From assembly GCA_964526735.1 (NCBI GenBank), contig CAZGLO010000007.1, positions 1 to 64,000 on the forward strand: a stretch of 64,000 bases of DNA, written 5' to 3'. Below the pieces are notes generated by a model that saw only the letters and a list, made by a program, of their open reading frames with translations, was not told the DNA's origin and searched no databases. Below, in pieces: positions 24,082 through 32,778 of the stretch. The stretch comes from JAAUSY01 sp964526735. GTDB taxonomy: Bacteria; Chloroflexota; Chloroflexia; Chloroflexales; Chloroflexaceae. Within the stretch, counting starts at the first letter, position 1. Each line of letters opens with the position of its first letter. The translations under genes were made by a program, and so were the position numbers.

Positions 24082-25944
24082 GTGTTTGACACCACCACAC
24101 GCAAACCAGACTACATTCTCTTTGCGGCCATTGGCTTTCTGGTCACGCTTGGGTTGGTGATGGTCTACAGTGCGAGCTTTGTTGAGGGCTATATCCTCCA
24201 CGGCACGCAATATTACTACGTCATCCGGCAGTCTATCGGCGCGCTGATTGGCGGGGTGGGGCTGCTGGTGATGATGCGCATCCACTACCTGACGTGGCGG
24301 CGCTATTCTGTCCACATCCTTGGCGGCGCACTGCTTTTGCTCGTCCTGGTGCTCATCCTACCCGCGTCCATCACCGAAGTGAACAATTCCCGGGCGTGGA
24401 TACGGTTTGGAGGCGGGTTTTTCAGTATTCAGCCCTCTGAGATCGCCAAGCTCGCCCTGATTATCTACATTGCCGATTGGCTTTCCCGCCGCAGCGACCG
24501 CCTCAGCAACACGACCAGTGGGCTGATCCCGTTGGCCCTCATCCTTGGTGTGGTGTGTGGGTTGGTGATGCTTGAGCCTGACCGCGGTACCACGATGATT
24601 ATGCTGGTGATTGCGGGGGGAATTTACTTCGCTGCAGGCGCAAATCTGCTGCATATTTTGGGCGCGGCGGGGGTCAGTGTGACGGCGTTTTGGGCGCTGC
24701 TCAACATCGTGCAGCAAAATGCGCGTATTGCCGCCTTCAAAGACCCCTGGAAATACTACAGCAGCTATGGCTATCAGCCCGTCCACGCGCTCTATGCGCT
24801 GGCAAGCGGGGGGTTCTTCGGGACGGGGCTTGGCCAAGGGCGGCAGAAGTTTCAGTGGCTGCCGCAAGCACACACCGACGCAATTTATGCTATTATCGGG
24901 GAAGAATTGGGGTTTATCGGGACGCTCTTAGTCTTGCTGTGCTTTGGGCTGATTGCCTATCGGGGGTATCGCATCGCTCTGCGCACCACAGACGCCTTTG
25001 CATCGCTGGTGGCGGTGGGTATCACCACGTGGATCTTCTTCCAGGCGATGATTAATATTGCGGTGACCACGTCGTTGCTCCCATTTACGGGTATTACCCT
25101 GCCGTTTCTCTCCTATGGCGGCACATCGCTTATCATGTGTATGGTGAGTATGGGCGTGTTGCTCAATATTTCCCGTCATACCGCTGAGGAAGAGGCCGTG
25201 TCAACGAGTTTGTCATCAGCGTCAACGGATGTGCCGTCAGTGTCGTCAGGCGCGGCCTCCCCAACGACACCTTTGGCAAATTCCAAGGCCTCCACGGTTT
25301 CTAAGGCCTCCAAGGCCTCAAAGCCGCACGTTTCGCAACCATCGCCACGGTCTTCCCGACGCACTGCGCTTTCAGCAAAGGAAAGGAGCTATGGTACACG
25401 AGTCTCAGGGTCAACCACCGTCGTCTCACACGCCGTCTCCCGCCTCTCCGACGCCGTCGGACAGCTCTCCCACCGTGGGCAACACACCGCCGCTCTACTG
25501 CTTGAGCGGGGGCGGGACGGGTGGGCACGTCTATCCCTCCCTCGCCGTCGCCGAAGCACTCGTACACCTCTTCCTGCCAAGCTGCGCCGCCCACAATCAC
25601 GAAAATCGCAATCGCGAACGCCTCAACAATATGGAGTTGCACGAACATCGCACCTCCTCCTCTTCGTTGCCGCCCTCTTCGACCGACTCTCCGGGTTCGC
25701 ATCATTCTCACCAAAGCAGCAAAAAGGGCAACCACAGCAGCCAACCACTCGCTCACGGCGAGGGCCAGCAGGGGCACGGGATGCACAAGGCCCCCCCAAA
25801 CGTACCGCCCGCTCCTCCCAACCCCGCCCACGCAGCTCCTCCCGCTCCCGTTCATCACCAAGAAACACAGGAAACAAAGGAGCCGCAGGAGCCAGCGAAT
25901 CCTCCCCACGCCCCTCCAAAGAGCAGCGTTCCTCCCTCAACTGA
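24082..25944 (+). CDS. ftsW: FtsW (SEDS glycosyltransferase) with long basic C-terminal tail overlapping murG
   Basis: The conserved SEDS core covers residues 1-366, with ten membrane helices and motifs FSIQPSEIAKLALIIY, LEPDRGTTMIM, HTDAIYAIIGEELGF and FTGITLPFLSYGGTSLIM. It polymerises lipid II at the septum with FtsI. After the core comes a tail of about 250 residues, first Ser/Thr/Lys repeats (STVSKASKASKPH), then Arg/Ser-rich sequence ending KEQRSSLN. Residues 437-620 are encoded in DNA that also encodes MurG in another frame (25391-25944). Whether this tail is made and used is uncertain: a missing stop by mutation or sequencing error cannot be excluded. Confidence 0.9.
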   Translation: MFDTTTRKPDYILFAAIGFLVTLGLVMVYSASFVEGYILHGTQYYYVIRQSIGALIGGVGLLVMMRIHYLTWRRYSVHILGGALLLLVLVLILPASITEVNNSRAWIRFGGGFFSIQPSEIAKLALIIYIADWLSRRSDRLSNTTSGLIPLALILGVVCGLVMLEPDRGTTMIMLVIAGGIYFAAGANLLHILGAAGVSVTAFWALLNIVQQNARIAAFKDPWKYYSSYGYQPVHALYALASGGFFGTGLGQGRQKFQWLPQAHTDAIYAIIGEELGFIGTLLVLLCFGLIAYRGYRIALRTTDAFASLVAVGITTWIFFQAMINIAVTTSLLPFTGITLPFLSYGGTSLIMCMVSMGVLLNISRHTAEEEAVSTSLSSASTDVPSVSSGAASPTTPLANSKASTVSKASKASKPHVSQPSPRSSRRTALSAKERSYGTRVSGSTTVVSHAVSRLSDAVGQLSHRGQHTAALLLERGRDGWARLSLPRRRRSTRTPLPAKLRRPQSRKSQSRTPQQYGVARTSHLLLFVAALFDRLSGFASFSPKQQKGQPQQPTTRSRRGPAGARDAQGPPKRTARSSQPRPRSSSRSRSSPRNTGNKGAAGASESSPRPSKEQRSSLN

Positions 25945-27076
25945 GCCATCTGTTGAGCCATCTACCAGCGGCCAAAGTGAACCCGTTTCAGTGGTCTACA
26001 TCGGGAGTGAGGAGGGAATGGAGCAGCGGATTGTTGCACGAGAGAGCACTCTCCCCTATCATGCACTCCCAACAGCAGCACTCCGTGGGCGACACCCATT
26101 CGCGGTGCTCAAAAATAGCATCACGATGGTACGAGGGATTATCGCAGGGGTGCGTCTCTTGCGAGAGTTGCGCCCTTCGGCTATTCTAGGAACCGGCGGG
26201 TATGTCTGTGTGCCGCTGATCATCGCCGCGCGGGTGGTGGGAATACCAACGTTGGTCTACCTGCCCGACGTGGTTCCTGGCTTGGCGGTGCGGTTTTTGG
26301 CCCGTATCGCGACGCAGGTGGCGTGTAGTGTGGAGGACACATTGGCGCACCTGCCAAATGCCGTTGTCACGGGCTATCCGACCCGTCCCGACCTCACCCG
26401 CCTCGACCGCGGATCATGTCGTACGGCCTTCGGCTTGCAGGATGATCTTCCGGTTGTTATCATTTATGGTGGCAGCCGTGGGGCCAGGAGTATCAATCGG
26501 GCGGTGGAAGCCTTGTTACCCGCCCTGGTCGCCCGCGCACAGGTGATACACGTATGTGGCCGCGAAGGAGATGAACAGTGGCTCCGGGAAGCCGCCGCGA
26601 TGCTTGATGATGACGCACGTGCGCGGTACCACCTCTTTCCCTATTTGGAGGCCCACGGCGACCAGACGGAACGGAACGGACGGACAGAACGGACGGAACG
26701 AACGACGGAACGAACGACGGAACGAACGATGATCGCTGCCCTCTGCGCGGCAGATGTGGCAGTATGTCGTAGTGGCGCGTCGGTATTAGGAGAGCTTCCT
26801 ATGCTCGGGTTGCCTGCGGTGTTGGTGCCCTACCCCTACGTCCATCAGGACGAGAATGCGGCGTATTTGGCACGACACGGGGCAGCCACGATGGTTACGG
26901 ACGGTGCGATGGTCGGCGATGGCGACCCGACAGACGGGCCGTTGTTCCGAGCGATAGCACACTTGATAGAAGATAGTCACGAGCGATTGGAGATGGCGCA
27001 ACGGAGCCGCATGCTTGCTCGCCCAGATGCGGCGCATCGCTTGGCGCAAGCACTCCGTGGCCTAGCAGCAAAGTAG
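25391..27076 (+). CDS. murG: MurG GlcNAc transferase with a large low-complexity insertion
   Basis: 561 residues from the ATG at 25391, preceded by AAAGGAG; usual MurG is about 360. The lipid/acceptor loop LSGGGTGGHVYPSLAVAEAL (38-57) is intact. Then come about 135 extra residues (roughly 62-198), rich in Pro, Ser, His and Asn, before the next conserved strand VVYIGSEEGMEQRI. The C-terminal domain has IIYGGSRGARSINRAV, then a second low-complexity insert of Thr-Glu-Arg repeats (about 425-446), then AADVAVCRSGASVLGELPML and HQDENAAYLA. MurG converts lipid I to lipid II on the inner membrane face. The first 554 bp overlap the end of ftsW in another frame. Confidence 0.92.
   Translation: MVHESQGQPPSSHTPSPASPTPSDSSPTVGNTPPLYCLSGGGTGGHVYPSLAVAEALVHLFLPSCAAHNHENRNRERLNNMELHEHRTSSSSLPPSSTDSPGSHHSHQSSKKGNHSSQPLAHGEGQQGHGMHKAPPNVPPAPPNPAHAAPPAPVHHQETQETKEPQEPANPPHAPPKSSVPPSTEPSVEPSTSGQSEPVSVVYIGSEEGMEQRIVARESTLPYHALPTAALRGRHPFAVLKNSITMVRGIIAGVRLLRELRPSAILGTGGYVCVPLIIAARVVGIPTLVYLPDVVPGLAVRFLARIATQVACSVEDTLAHLPNAVVTGYPTRPDLTRLDRGSCRTAFGLQDDLPVVIIYGGSRGARSINRAVEALLPALVARAQVIHVCGREGDEQWLREAAAMLDDDARARYHLFPYLEAHGDQTERNGRTERTERTTERTTERTMIAALCAADVAVCRSGASVLGELPMLGLPAVLVPYPYVHQDENAAYLARHGAATMVTDGAMVGDGDPTDGPLFRAIAHLIEDSHERLEMAQRSRMLARPDAAHRLAQALRGLAAK
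26664..26729. repeat. tandem ACGGAACGAACG repeats inside murG
   Basis: A 12-bp unit repeated three to four times with flanking 4- and 8-bp variants. It encodes Glu-Arg-Thr repeats between two conserved MurG segments, in frame. Confidence 0.9.
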
Positions 27077-27086
27077 AGGTCTCAAG

Positions 27087-27692
27087 ATGCTTACCATTCA
27101 ACTCAGTGGATGGACCCTGATCACCATTTTGATGGTGGTTGGTGGGTATTTCGGTTGGAAGCGGGGGATACGTGCCTTTCTGACGGTGACCGTTGCCAGT
27201 GCGCTTGCCTACCTGATATTTATCAGCGGGGGCGAGCAGTTTGTCGGCTATATCAACAATCTCTATAGCAACCTGCCCAAGATTTTCGCCATTTTGACCG
27301 GCGGCAACCCCAATACCGTGGCGACGTGGCAGCCGTTGTTCGGCACCGCGCTCAACCTACCGTTGGCCGTACGGGTGATTTTGTTTATCATGATGGTGGC
27401 TCTCGCCTTCTTTTTCAACAAAAAAGCCCAATGGTATGCCCAAAAAGGCGATCCCCTCTCCAAGCAGCTGGGAGCGTTTAGCGGCGCATTGACTGCCTTG
27501 ATCTGGATCAGCGCCATCACGACGTTCTGGGGCGAGGCGGCGGCAGTGGGGGGCGCACCGGCGGGCACGTTTGGGTCGGTTGTGCGTACGTTCCCTGACG
27601 TGACCACAATCACCCCGTGGCTCATTTCTATTCTCTTCGTCATTATCGCCGTTGGGATCGCCACGAATGTACCGAAGTTGTGGAAGGCATAG
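27087..27692 (+). CDS. CvpA-like polytopic membrane protein
   Basis: 201 residues with about five membrane helices: an N-terminal one over residues 8-24, then segments around 33-48, 95-112, 133-148 and 178-196. The N-terminal WTLITILMVVGGYFGWKRG is like the start of CvpA/colicin V production proteins (a short helix, then G-x-x-x-G-x-x-RG). No catalytic motif. It fits tightly between murG (10 bp) and murC (12 bp). The family assignment is tentative and the role unknown. Confidence 0.6.
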   Translation: MLTIQLSGWTLITILMVVGGYFGWKRGIRAFLTVTVASALAYLIFISGGEQFVGYINNLYSNLPKIFAILTGGNPNTVATWQPLFGTALNLPLAVRVILFIMMVALAFFFNKKAQWYAQKGDPLSKQLGAFSGALTALIWISAITTFWGEAAAVGGAPAGTFGSVVRTFPDVTTITPWLISILFVIIAVGIATNVPKLWKA

Positions 27693-27704
27693 GGAAGGAA
27701 GCTT

Positions 27705-29225
27705 ATGCGCTATCACGTGGTAGGCATTGCCGGTGCCGGAATGAGCGCGATTGCGACGCTCTTGCTTGACCAAGGCCACACCGTCAGTGGTTCGGATATG
27801 CATTTGAACCATAACACCGATGCGCTCGCGATGCGCGGTGCGACGGTGGTAGCCGGGCACGATCCGGTACATGTGGCACATACCGATGCGGTGGTAGCGA
27901 CCTCCGCCGTTCGGGACGACCATCCCGAAGTGGCAGCAGCACGGGAGGCGGGGATTCCCGTCTTGAGGCGAGTAGATATATGGCAGGCGTGGTCGTATGA
28001 GCGATCGGTTCTCGCTATCGCTGGGACACACGGCAAAACGACGACGACTGCCATGCTCGCCTTTGTTCTCTCGCAGATGGAGGTTGGGGCTGGCTACCTC
28101 ATTGGGGCAACCTTCCCGCAGCTTGGCAAGAGCGCGTGGTGGGGCCACCCCTCCGCACCGCTGCTCATTGAAGCCGATGAATATGACCGCGCGTTTTTGG
28201 GGCTTTTTCCGGCTATTTCCGTCGTCACCAACATTGAGTGGGATCACCCCGACATCTACCCGACAAGCGCGCTCTATAATACAGCATTCACACAATTTCT
28301 TGAACAAACCCGCGATACCGTCGTGCTCTCTGAACAGGTCAAGTCGATGCAGCCGTATGCACGGGGGCGATGTGTGCTCTATGGATTTGGCCCCGCGTGC
28401 GATTATCGGGCTATTCCGGTTGAGCCTGCTGATGTCACCCCTCCCCCCCCGTTGGACAGTCTTCCTACGACAGGTTATAGTAATCAAGGAGAGATGAGCC
28501 GTCAGGCGGCCCAGCAGGCGGCCCAGCAGGCGGCCCAGCAGATGACCCGGCAATCGTGGAAAATCGTCCAGGGTACCCAAGAAGCGCCACGTGGTCGTTC
28601 TTTATTAACACTACAGGTGCCGGGGGGACACAACGTCCGCAATGCATTGGCCGTATTGGCGGTCGTTGATATGCTTGGGCTTGAGGTCGAAGCCGCCATC
28701 CACGCGCTTGCGCTTTTCCGTGGCGTATCGCGACGGTTTGAGGTCAAGGGCGAGGTGGCAGGCGTGACGGTGGTGGATGATTATGCGCATCACCCGTCGG
28801 AGGCGATGGCAACCATCGATGCCGCCTTCATGCACTATCCCGACCGTCGGCTGTTCATCTATATGCAGCCGCACACCTTTAGCCGTACTCTGGTGTTGCT
28901 TGACGTATGGCCGTCGGTGCTCAGCCGGGCGCACGCCATCTGCATCGGCAATGTCTACCCATCCCGCGAAAACCCGGAAGCCTTCCGGGAGATGGTTGAA
29001 CATCAGAACGGTGCATTTGAGAACCTAGAAGAGCACCTTTCGCAGACATTGGTTCAACGCATTGCGACACGGCACGACGCGGTGTGGTATGGCGGCACTA
29101 TCGACCAGGCGGCCACGGTCATACTTGACAAGCTCCAGCCGGGAGACGTCTTTATCACGATGGGGGCGGGAGATGGCTATCGGGTTGGAGAGCTGGTGTT
29201 GCGCGGGTTGTCAGGAACAGTGTAG
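27705..29225 (+). CDS. murC: UDP-MurNAc:L-alanine ligase MurC
   Basis: 506 residues. N-terminal domain VVGIAGAGMSAIATLLLDQG, ATP loop GTHGKTTTTAMLAF (about 108-121), EADEYDRAFL, NIEWDHPDIYPT and the C-terminal DDYAHHPSEAMATIDAA with MQPHTFSRT. It adds the first peptide residue, L-Ala, to UDP-MurNAc. Between about residues 245 and 290 there is an insert with a Gln/Ala repeat (QAAQQAAQQAAQQ) produced by a 12-bp tandem array. The C-terminal domain is complete, so the enzyme should work. Confidence 0.95.
   Translation: MRYHVVGIAGAGMSAIATLLLDQGHTVSGSDMHLNHNTDALAMRGATVVAGHDPVHVAHTDAVVATSAVRDDHPEVAAAREAGIPVLRRVDIWQAWSYERSVLAIAGTHGKTTTTAMLAFVLSQMEVGAGYLIGATFPQLGKSAWWGHPSAPLLIEADEYDRAFLGLFPAISVVTNIEWDHPDIYPTSALYNTAFTQFLEQTRDTVVLSEQVKSMQPYARGRCVLYGFGPACDYRAIPVEPADVTPPPPLDSLPTTGYSNQGEMSRQAAQQAAQQAAQQMTRQSWKIVQGTQEAPRGRSLLTLQVPGGHNVRNALAVLAVVDMLGLEVEAAIHALALFRGVSRRFEVKGEVAGVTVVDDYAHHPSEAMATIDAAFMHYPDRRLFIYMQPHTFSRTLVLLDVWPSVLSRAHAICIGNVYPSRENPEAFREMVEHQNGAFENLEEHLSQTLVQRIATRHDAVWYGGTIDQAATVILDKLQPGDVFITMGAGDGYRVGELVLRGLSGTV
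28506..28541. repeat. tandem CGGCCCAGCAGG repeats inside murC
   Basis: Three perfect 12-bp units encoding Ala-Gln-Gln-Ala repeats in a linker of MurC. Confidence 0.9.
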
Positions 29226-29241
29226 AGAAAGTGGTACCACG

Positions 29242-30579
29242 ATGGATAGAATGGCGTTTCATCAACAGACGGCGGAAACCCTTCAGACGTTCTACGCCAC
29301 CGACGAAGAAGCACCTGAAGGGTGGCAACACGCCTTGATGTGGCATTGGGAGCAGGCCGGACAATGCGGAAAATCGATGAATGTGGCGCTCGATGTGGCG
29401 CACAATAAGATCCAAGACCTACGTTTTACCGAAGCACGGCAGTGGATTGAGCAAAGTTTGGCGCTGCTTGACCGCATGCCCGCCTCAGAACGGGCGTCAT
29501 TTGGGTTGCAGTATGAGATGCGGGCCTATGCGCTTATTGTGGCGGTGCTTGAGTTTGAGGGGCAATTCCGCGAAGCGTTGGGCTATGCGCAACTCCTCCT
29601 CCGCCTCACCGAAGTCCACGGCAATGTCAACGCGCAATCTCGCAGCTACTTGACGATTGGGCGGGTGCACCGTGAATTGGGCCAATTGTCGCTGGCAGAG
29701 TCGGACTTGATGCGGGCGCTCAGTCTCGCCGAGCGCCATCAACTCCGCGAACTGGAGTGGGAGGCACGATTTCACCTCGCCAAAGTGCATCAATTGCAAG
29801 GGCGTCATCTAGAGGCCTTCCAGCAGCTCGACTTGGCACATCGGGGGGTTTCTTCGGTGGGCGAGGGCGACCAAGTGGCGCAGGTGTGCACCGGCATTGG
29901 TGATATCTATCGGGTATTGGGGTCGGGCGATGAGGCGTTGCGGCTCTACCACCAAGCGCTCAAGCTCGAAATTGGCTCGAAAAACCGTCTTGGCCAAGCG
30001 ATGCTCTATGAAAAGCTCTGCCTCTCGCATATGGAGATACGCGAGCTTGGCGAAGCGCTTGACTGCATCAACGAGGCACTGCGTTTGCGGACAAACCTTG
30101 ATGATAAACTGGGGCAGGCGCGCTCATACAGCATTTTGGGGACAATCCACTACCGGCTGAAGAAATTCGACCTTGCGCGGGAATATTTCGACCATGCGCG
30201 GGTGCTAGAAGAACAGCTGCAAAACCGCCGCGGCCTGACCATCGCCCTGACAAACCTTGGCGATGTAGAGCGCGTGACTGAGAATTATGAGCGGGCACGT
30301 TCATATTACCGAGAAGCGCTTGTCTTGGCGCGGGGCATCGGCGACCAAGTGGCGATGGCGCGGCTCTATGAGCGGATGGGAGATGCCTTCCACGAAGATG
30401 GCAACGAGGAAGAAGCCAAAGATTATTGGCGGCACGCCCTGCAAATACGTGATGAGATGGGGCATTTTGATGAAGCCCAAAACCTGCGCTACCGGCTTGA
30501 GGGCATCCCGGAAGATCAGCGCAATGCGTCAGCAGGGTATCAAGATGGCACGCGGACAAAGACTGACATAGATATGTGA
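29242..30579 (+). CDS. tetratricopeptide-repeat protein in the dcw cluster
   Basis: 445 residues from the ATG at 29242; the frame extends upstream into murC but the inner ATG fits the gene gap. It has about eight TPR units, with clear copies at SYLTIGRVHRELGQLSLAES, QVCTGIGDIYRVLGSGDEAL, YSILGTIHYRLKKFDLAREY and LTNLGDVERVTENYERARSY, and A-L-x-x-A-L helix endings. No signal peptide or membrane helix, so it is a cytoplasmic scaffold. It resembles the TPR halves of AfsR/MalT-like regulators but has no DNA-binding or ATPase part. Location between murC and murB suggests a scaffold for wall precursor enzymes, which is inference. Confidence 0.85.
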   Translation: MDRMAFHQQTAETLQTFYATDEEAPEGWQHALMWHWEQAGQCGKSMNVALDVAHNKIQDLRFTEARQWIEQSLALLDRMPASERASFGLQYEMRAYALIVAVLEFEGQFREALGYAQLLLRLTEVHGNVNAQSRSYLTIGRVHRELGQLSLAESDLMRALSLAERHQLRELEWEARFHLAKVHQLQGRHLEAFQQLDLAHRGVSSVGEGDQVAQVCTGIGDIYRVLGSGDEALRLYHQALKLEIGSKNRLGQAMLYEKLCLSHMEIRELGEALDCINEALRLRTNLDDKLGQARSYSILGTIHYRLKKFDLAREYFDHARVLEEQLQNRRGLTIALTNLGDVERVTENYERARSYYREALVLARGIGDQVAMARLYERMGDAFHEDGNEEEAKDYWRHALQIRDEMGHFDEAQNLRYRLEGIPEDQRNASAGYQDGTRTKTDIDM

Positions 30580-30599
30580 GCCAGACCTGAGATAGGCAT

Positions 30600-31598
30600 G
30601 TGAGCCAAACCGAGTTTTTCGACAACTGGATGGCGAATATTGTTGAGTATGAACCGCTCGCTCGGCATACCTCATGGGCAGTAGGGGGGCCAGCACGGTT
30701 CTTCGTTTCTGTGCGATCCGCGGAATCTCTCAAACAGGGGTTATACTGGTGGGAGAGTCAACGGGAGAGTCAACAGGAGAGCCAATCGCTCCCCATCCTG
30801 CTTCTTGGCGGGGGGACGAACCTCCTCTTTCCCGATGACGGCTTTCCTGGCCTGGTCATCAAATACCGCGGGCGGGCGTGGCGCATCGAGCCGGAAGACG
30901 ACCACCGTGCGCTGCTCATCGCCGAGGCGGGAATGCCTATCAGCAAGTTGGCGTGGGAAGTGGGGAAAGAAGGGTGGGGCGGCCTTGAATGGGCGGCTGG
31001 TCTCCCAGGAACGGTCGGTGGGGCCGTTTATGGGAATGCAGGCTGTTACGGCGGCGATATCGCAACGATATTTGAGCGGGCGTGGCTCTTGGTCGATCAA
31101 GGTGGCCAAACCATCACCGAAGAATGGCCACGCGACCGGATGGCATATGGCTACCGCAGCAGCAGCTTGAAGATGGAACATGCCCACTCCGCCGCCTCCC
31201 GCCACCGACCGATTATCACGGCTGTGGCGCTGTGGTTGGAACGGCGGCCATCTGAAACACCTGAAACGCTCATTGAACGGATGCACGAGATTATGGCGCA
31301 GCGCAAAGCCAAAACACCCGTTGGACGCTCTTGTGGCAGTGTCTTCCGTAACCCAACCAACCCGACCGGCAGTGCGCACAGTGCCGGACAGCTTATCGAA
31401 CAGGCAGGGCTGAAAGGACAGCGCATTGGGGGCGCGGAAGTAAGCCAACACCACGCAAATTACATCATGAACCGCGGCGATGCAACCAGCGACGATATTT
31501 TGCGGCTCATTGACTTGATACGAGAACGGGTGGCTCACTATCATGGGGTCACGCTGACGCTGGAGGTCGAAGTGGTCGATCTTAAAAGAGGTCAATAG
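30600..31598 (+). CDS. murB: UDP-N-acetylenolpyruvoylglucosamine reductase MurB
   Basis: 332 residues from a GTG at 30600. FAD-binding segments HTSWAVGGPARFF and LLLGGGTNLLFPDDGFPGLV, the GLEWAAGLPGTVGGAVYGNAG signature, the active-site YGYRSSSLK and CGSVFRNPTNPTGS with the Ser used for proton transfer, and a C-terminal GGAEVSQHHANYI. It reduces enolpyruvyl-UDP-GlcNAc to UDP-MurNAc with NADPH. A Glu-Ser-Gln repeat at about residues 52-62 (ESQRESQQESQS) comes from a 12-bp tandem array at 30751-30787. Confidence 0.95.
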   Translation: MSQTEFFDNWMANIVEYEPLARHTSWAVGGPARFFVSVRSAESLKQGLYWWESQRESQQESQSLPILLLGGGTNLLFPDDGFPGLVIKYRGRAWRIEPEDDHRALLIAEAGMPISKLAWEVGKEGWGGLEWAAGLPGTVGGAVYGNAGCYGGDIATIFERAWLLVDQGGQTITEEWPRDRMAYGYRSSSLKMEHAHSAASRHRPIITAVALWLERRPSETPETLIERMHEIMAQRKAKTPVGRSCGSVFRNPTNPTGSAHSAGQLIEQAGLKGQRIGGAEVSQHHANYIMNRGDATSDDILRLIDLIRERVAHYHGVTLTLEVEVVDLKRGQ

Positions 31599-31610
31599 GT
31601 CTCAGATAGG

Positions 31611-31663
31611 CCTTAGATGGCCTTAGATGGCCTTAGATGGCCTTAGATGGCCTTAGATGGCCT
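31611..31663. repeat. tandem CCTTAGATGG repeats (five copies) after murB
   Basis: Five perfect 10-bp units directly downstream of the murB stop and before the ribosome site of ftsQ. Confidence 0.95.
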
Positions 31664-31722
31664 CAAACAGGGTTCACAAGCGCCCCCGCTGTCCCGCCTG
31701 AAGTACTTTTGAAGGATATGCC

Positions 31723-32757
31723 ATGGAACGGTTCCTGTATAATCAACCAGATACCCGGGCACGTGTTGATGCACGGCGTCGGCACCGCAAAGGGCAGACG
31801 TATGAGCCACGTTTTTCCCCCGCCGAACAGGCTGCGCAGGAAGAAGAAGCCGCACAGGAAGTGGTTCATTCGCAGCCCCTCCCTGCTATGCAGCCCGCCT
31901 TTGAAGTGGGGCAAGCCGTGAGCATTACGCCCCTCAAAGACCGCGTGATGGGCGGGCGAACGCCCTCATTCCCCTTCCCCAAGAAGCGCTCCTCTCGCCC
32001 CACATCTCCCGCGGCGCGACGGCGGGGGCAGGTGAGGGTATCCAACAATGCTCGCCAATTTCTGGCGGCGTGGCTAAAGAATGGGCGGCTGGTCAGTCTT
32101 ATACTGTTTCTGGTCTCTATCACTGCCCTAGGCTATTTACTGCTCTCATCGCGCTTCACAATCCAGACGTTTGCGGTGGAGGGCAATCAGGTTGTTTCGC
32201 CAGACACGATTATCAGCCTCTCCCAAGCCGCCGGAACGCCCATTTGGTTCGTGAATATGGCTGATGTCATCGCGCGGATTGAGCAAAACCCCTACATTGA
32301 CCATGTGCAGGCGACGGTTTCGCTGCCCAACAAAATCACCTTTTCCGTCCTCGAACGCCGTCCGAAAGTGCGCTGGCTGGCGGGGAATGTGCAGTACGTG
32401 GTCGATTCGAGCGGGATGGTGCTGGATGTGGCAGACACGCCTGCCGATCCCAACACGCTCACGATTGTTGACAACTCGCACCCCTTCTTGCAGCCCGAAG
32501 ACCGCATTGACCCTGATGCGCTGCGGGTGGCGCAGGATCTCTCATTGCGGCTTCCGGCGGAGGTGGGGCTGACACCGGCATCGTTTGGGTGGGACTATGG
32601 GTTAGGGGTTTATGTCACGACGCAGGCGGGGCAAACGATTGTGTTTGGGCAGCAGGATGACATGGAGCGGAAGTTGGTCGTGCTGCGGCGGCTGCTTGCG
32701 GACAATGTTCCCTTCACCCACCTCGATCTTCGGCCAGACAGCCCATATTTCCGTTAA
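31723..32757 (+). CDS. ftsQ: FtsQ/DivIB-type division protein
   Basis: 344 residues. A long basic/acidic cytoplasmic tail (1-115) is followed by one membrane helix (LVSLILFLVSITALGYLLL, about 124-142) and an extracytoplasmic POTRA domain (FTIQTFAVEGNQVVSPDTI...IEQNPYIDHVQATVSLPNK). The FtsQ beta domain ends with TQAGQTIVFGQQDDMERKL and FTHLDLRPDSPYFR. It connects early (FtsZ/FtsA) and late (FtsW/FtsI) division proteins. Position before ftsA and ftsZ supports the call. Confidence 0.92.
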   Translation: MERFLYNQPDTRARVDARRRHRKGQTYEPRFSPAEQAAQEEEAAQEVVHSQPLPAMQPAFEVGQAVSITPLKDRVMGGRTPSFPFPKKRSSRPTSPAARRRGQVRVSNNARQFLAAWLKNGRLVSLILFLVSITALGYLLLSSRFTIQTFAVEGNQVVSPDTIISLSQAAGTPIWFVNMADVIARIEQNPYIDHVQATVSLPNKITFSVLERRPKVRWLAGNVQYVVDSSGMVLDVADTPADPNTLTIVDNSHPFLQPEDRIDPDALRVAQDLSLRLPAEVGLTPASFGWDYGLGVYVTTQAGQTIVFGQQDDMERKLVVLRRLLADNVPFTHLDLRPDSPYFR

Positions 32758-32778
32758 CGGCGAAGGTAAGTAGAAATC

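Noticed and set aside
25521..26189. third open frame (222 codons) over the ftsW/murG overlap
   Set aside because: No ribosome site or family features. It shows that this C-rich, stop-poor DNA is open in many frames.
27357..28580. 407-codon antisense frame over the CvpA-like gene and murC
   Set aside because: No recognisable protein features; murC on the plus strand is certain.
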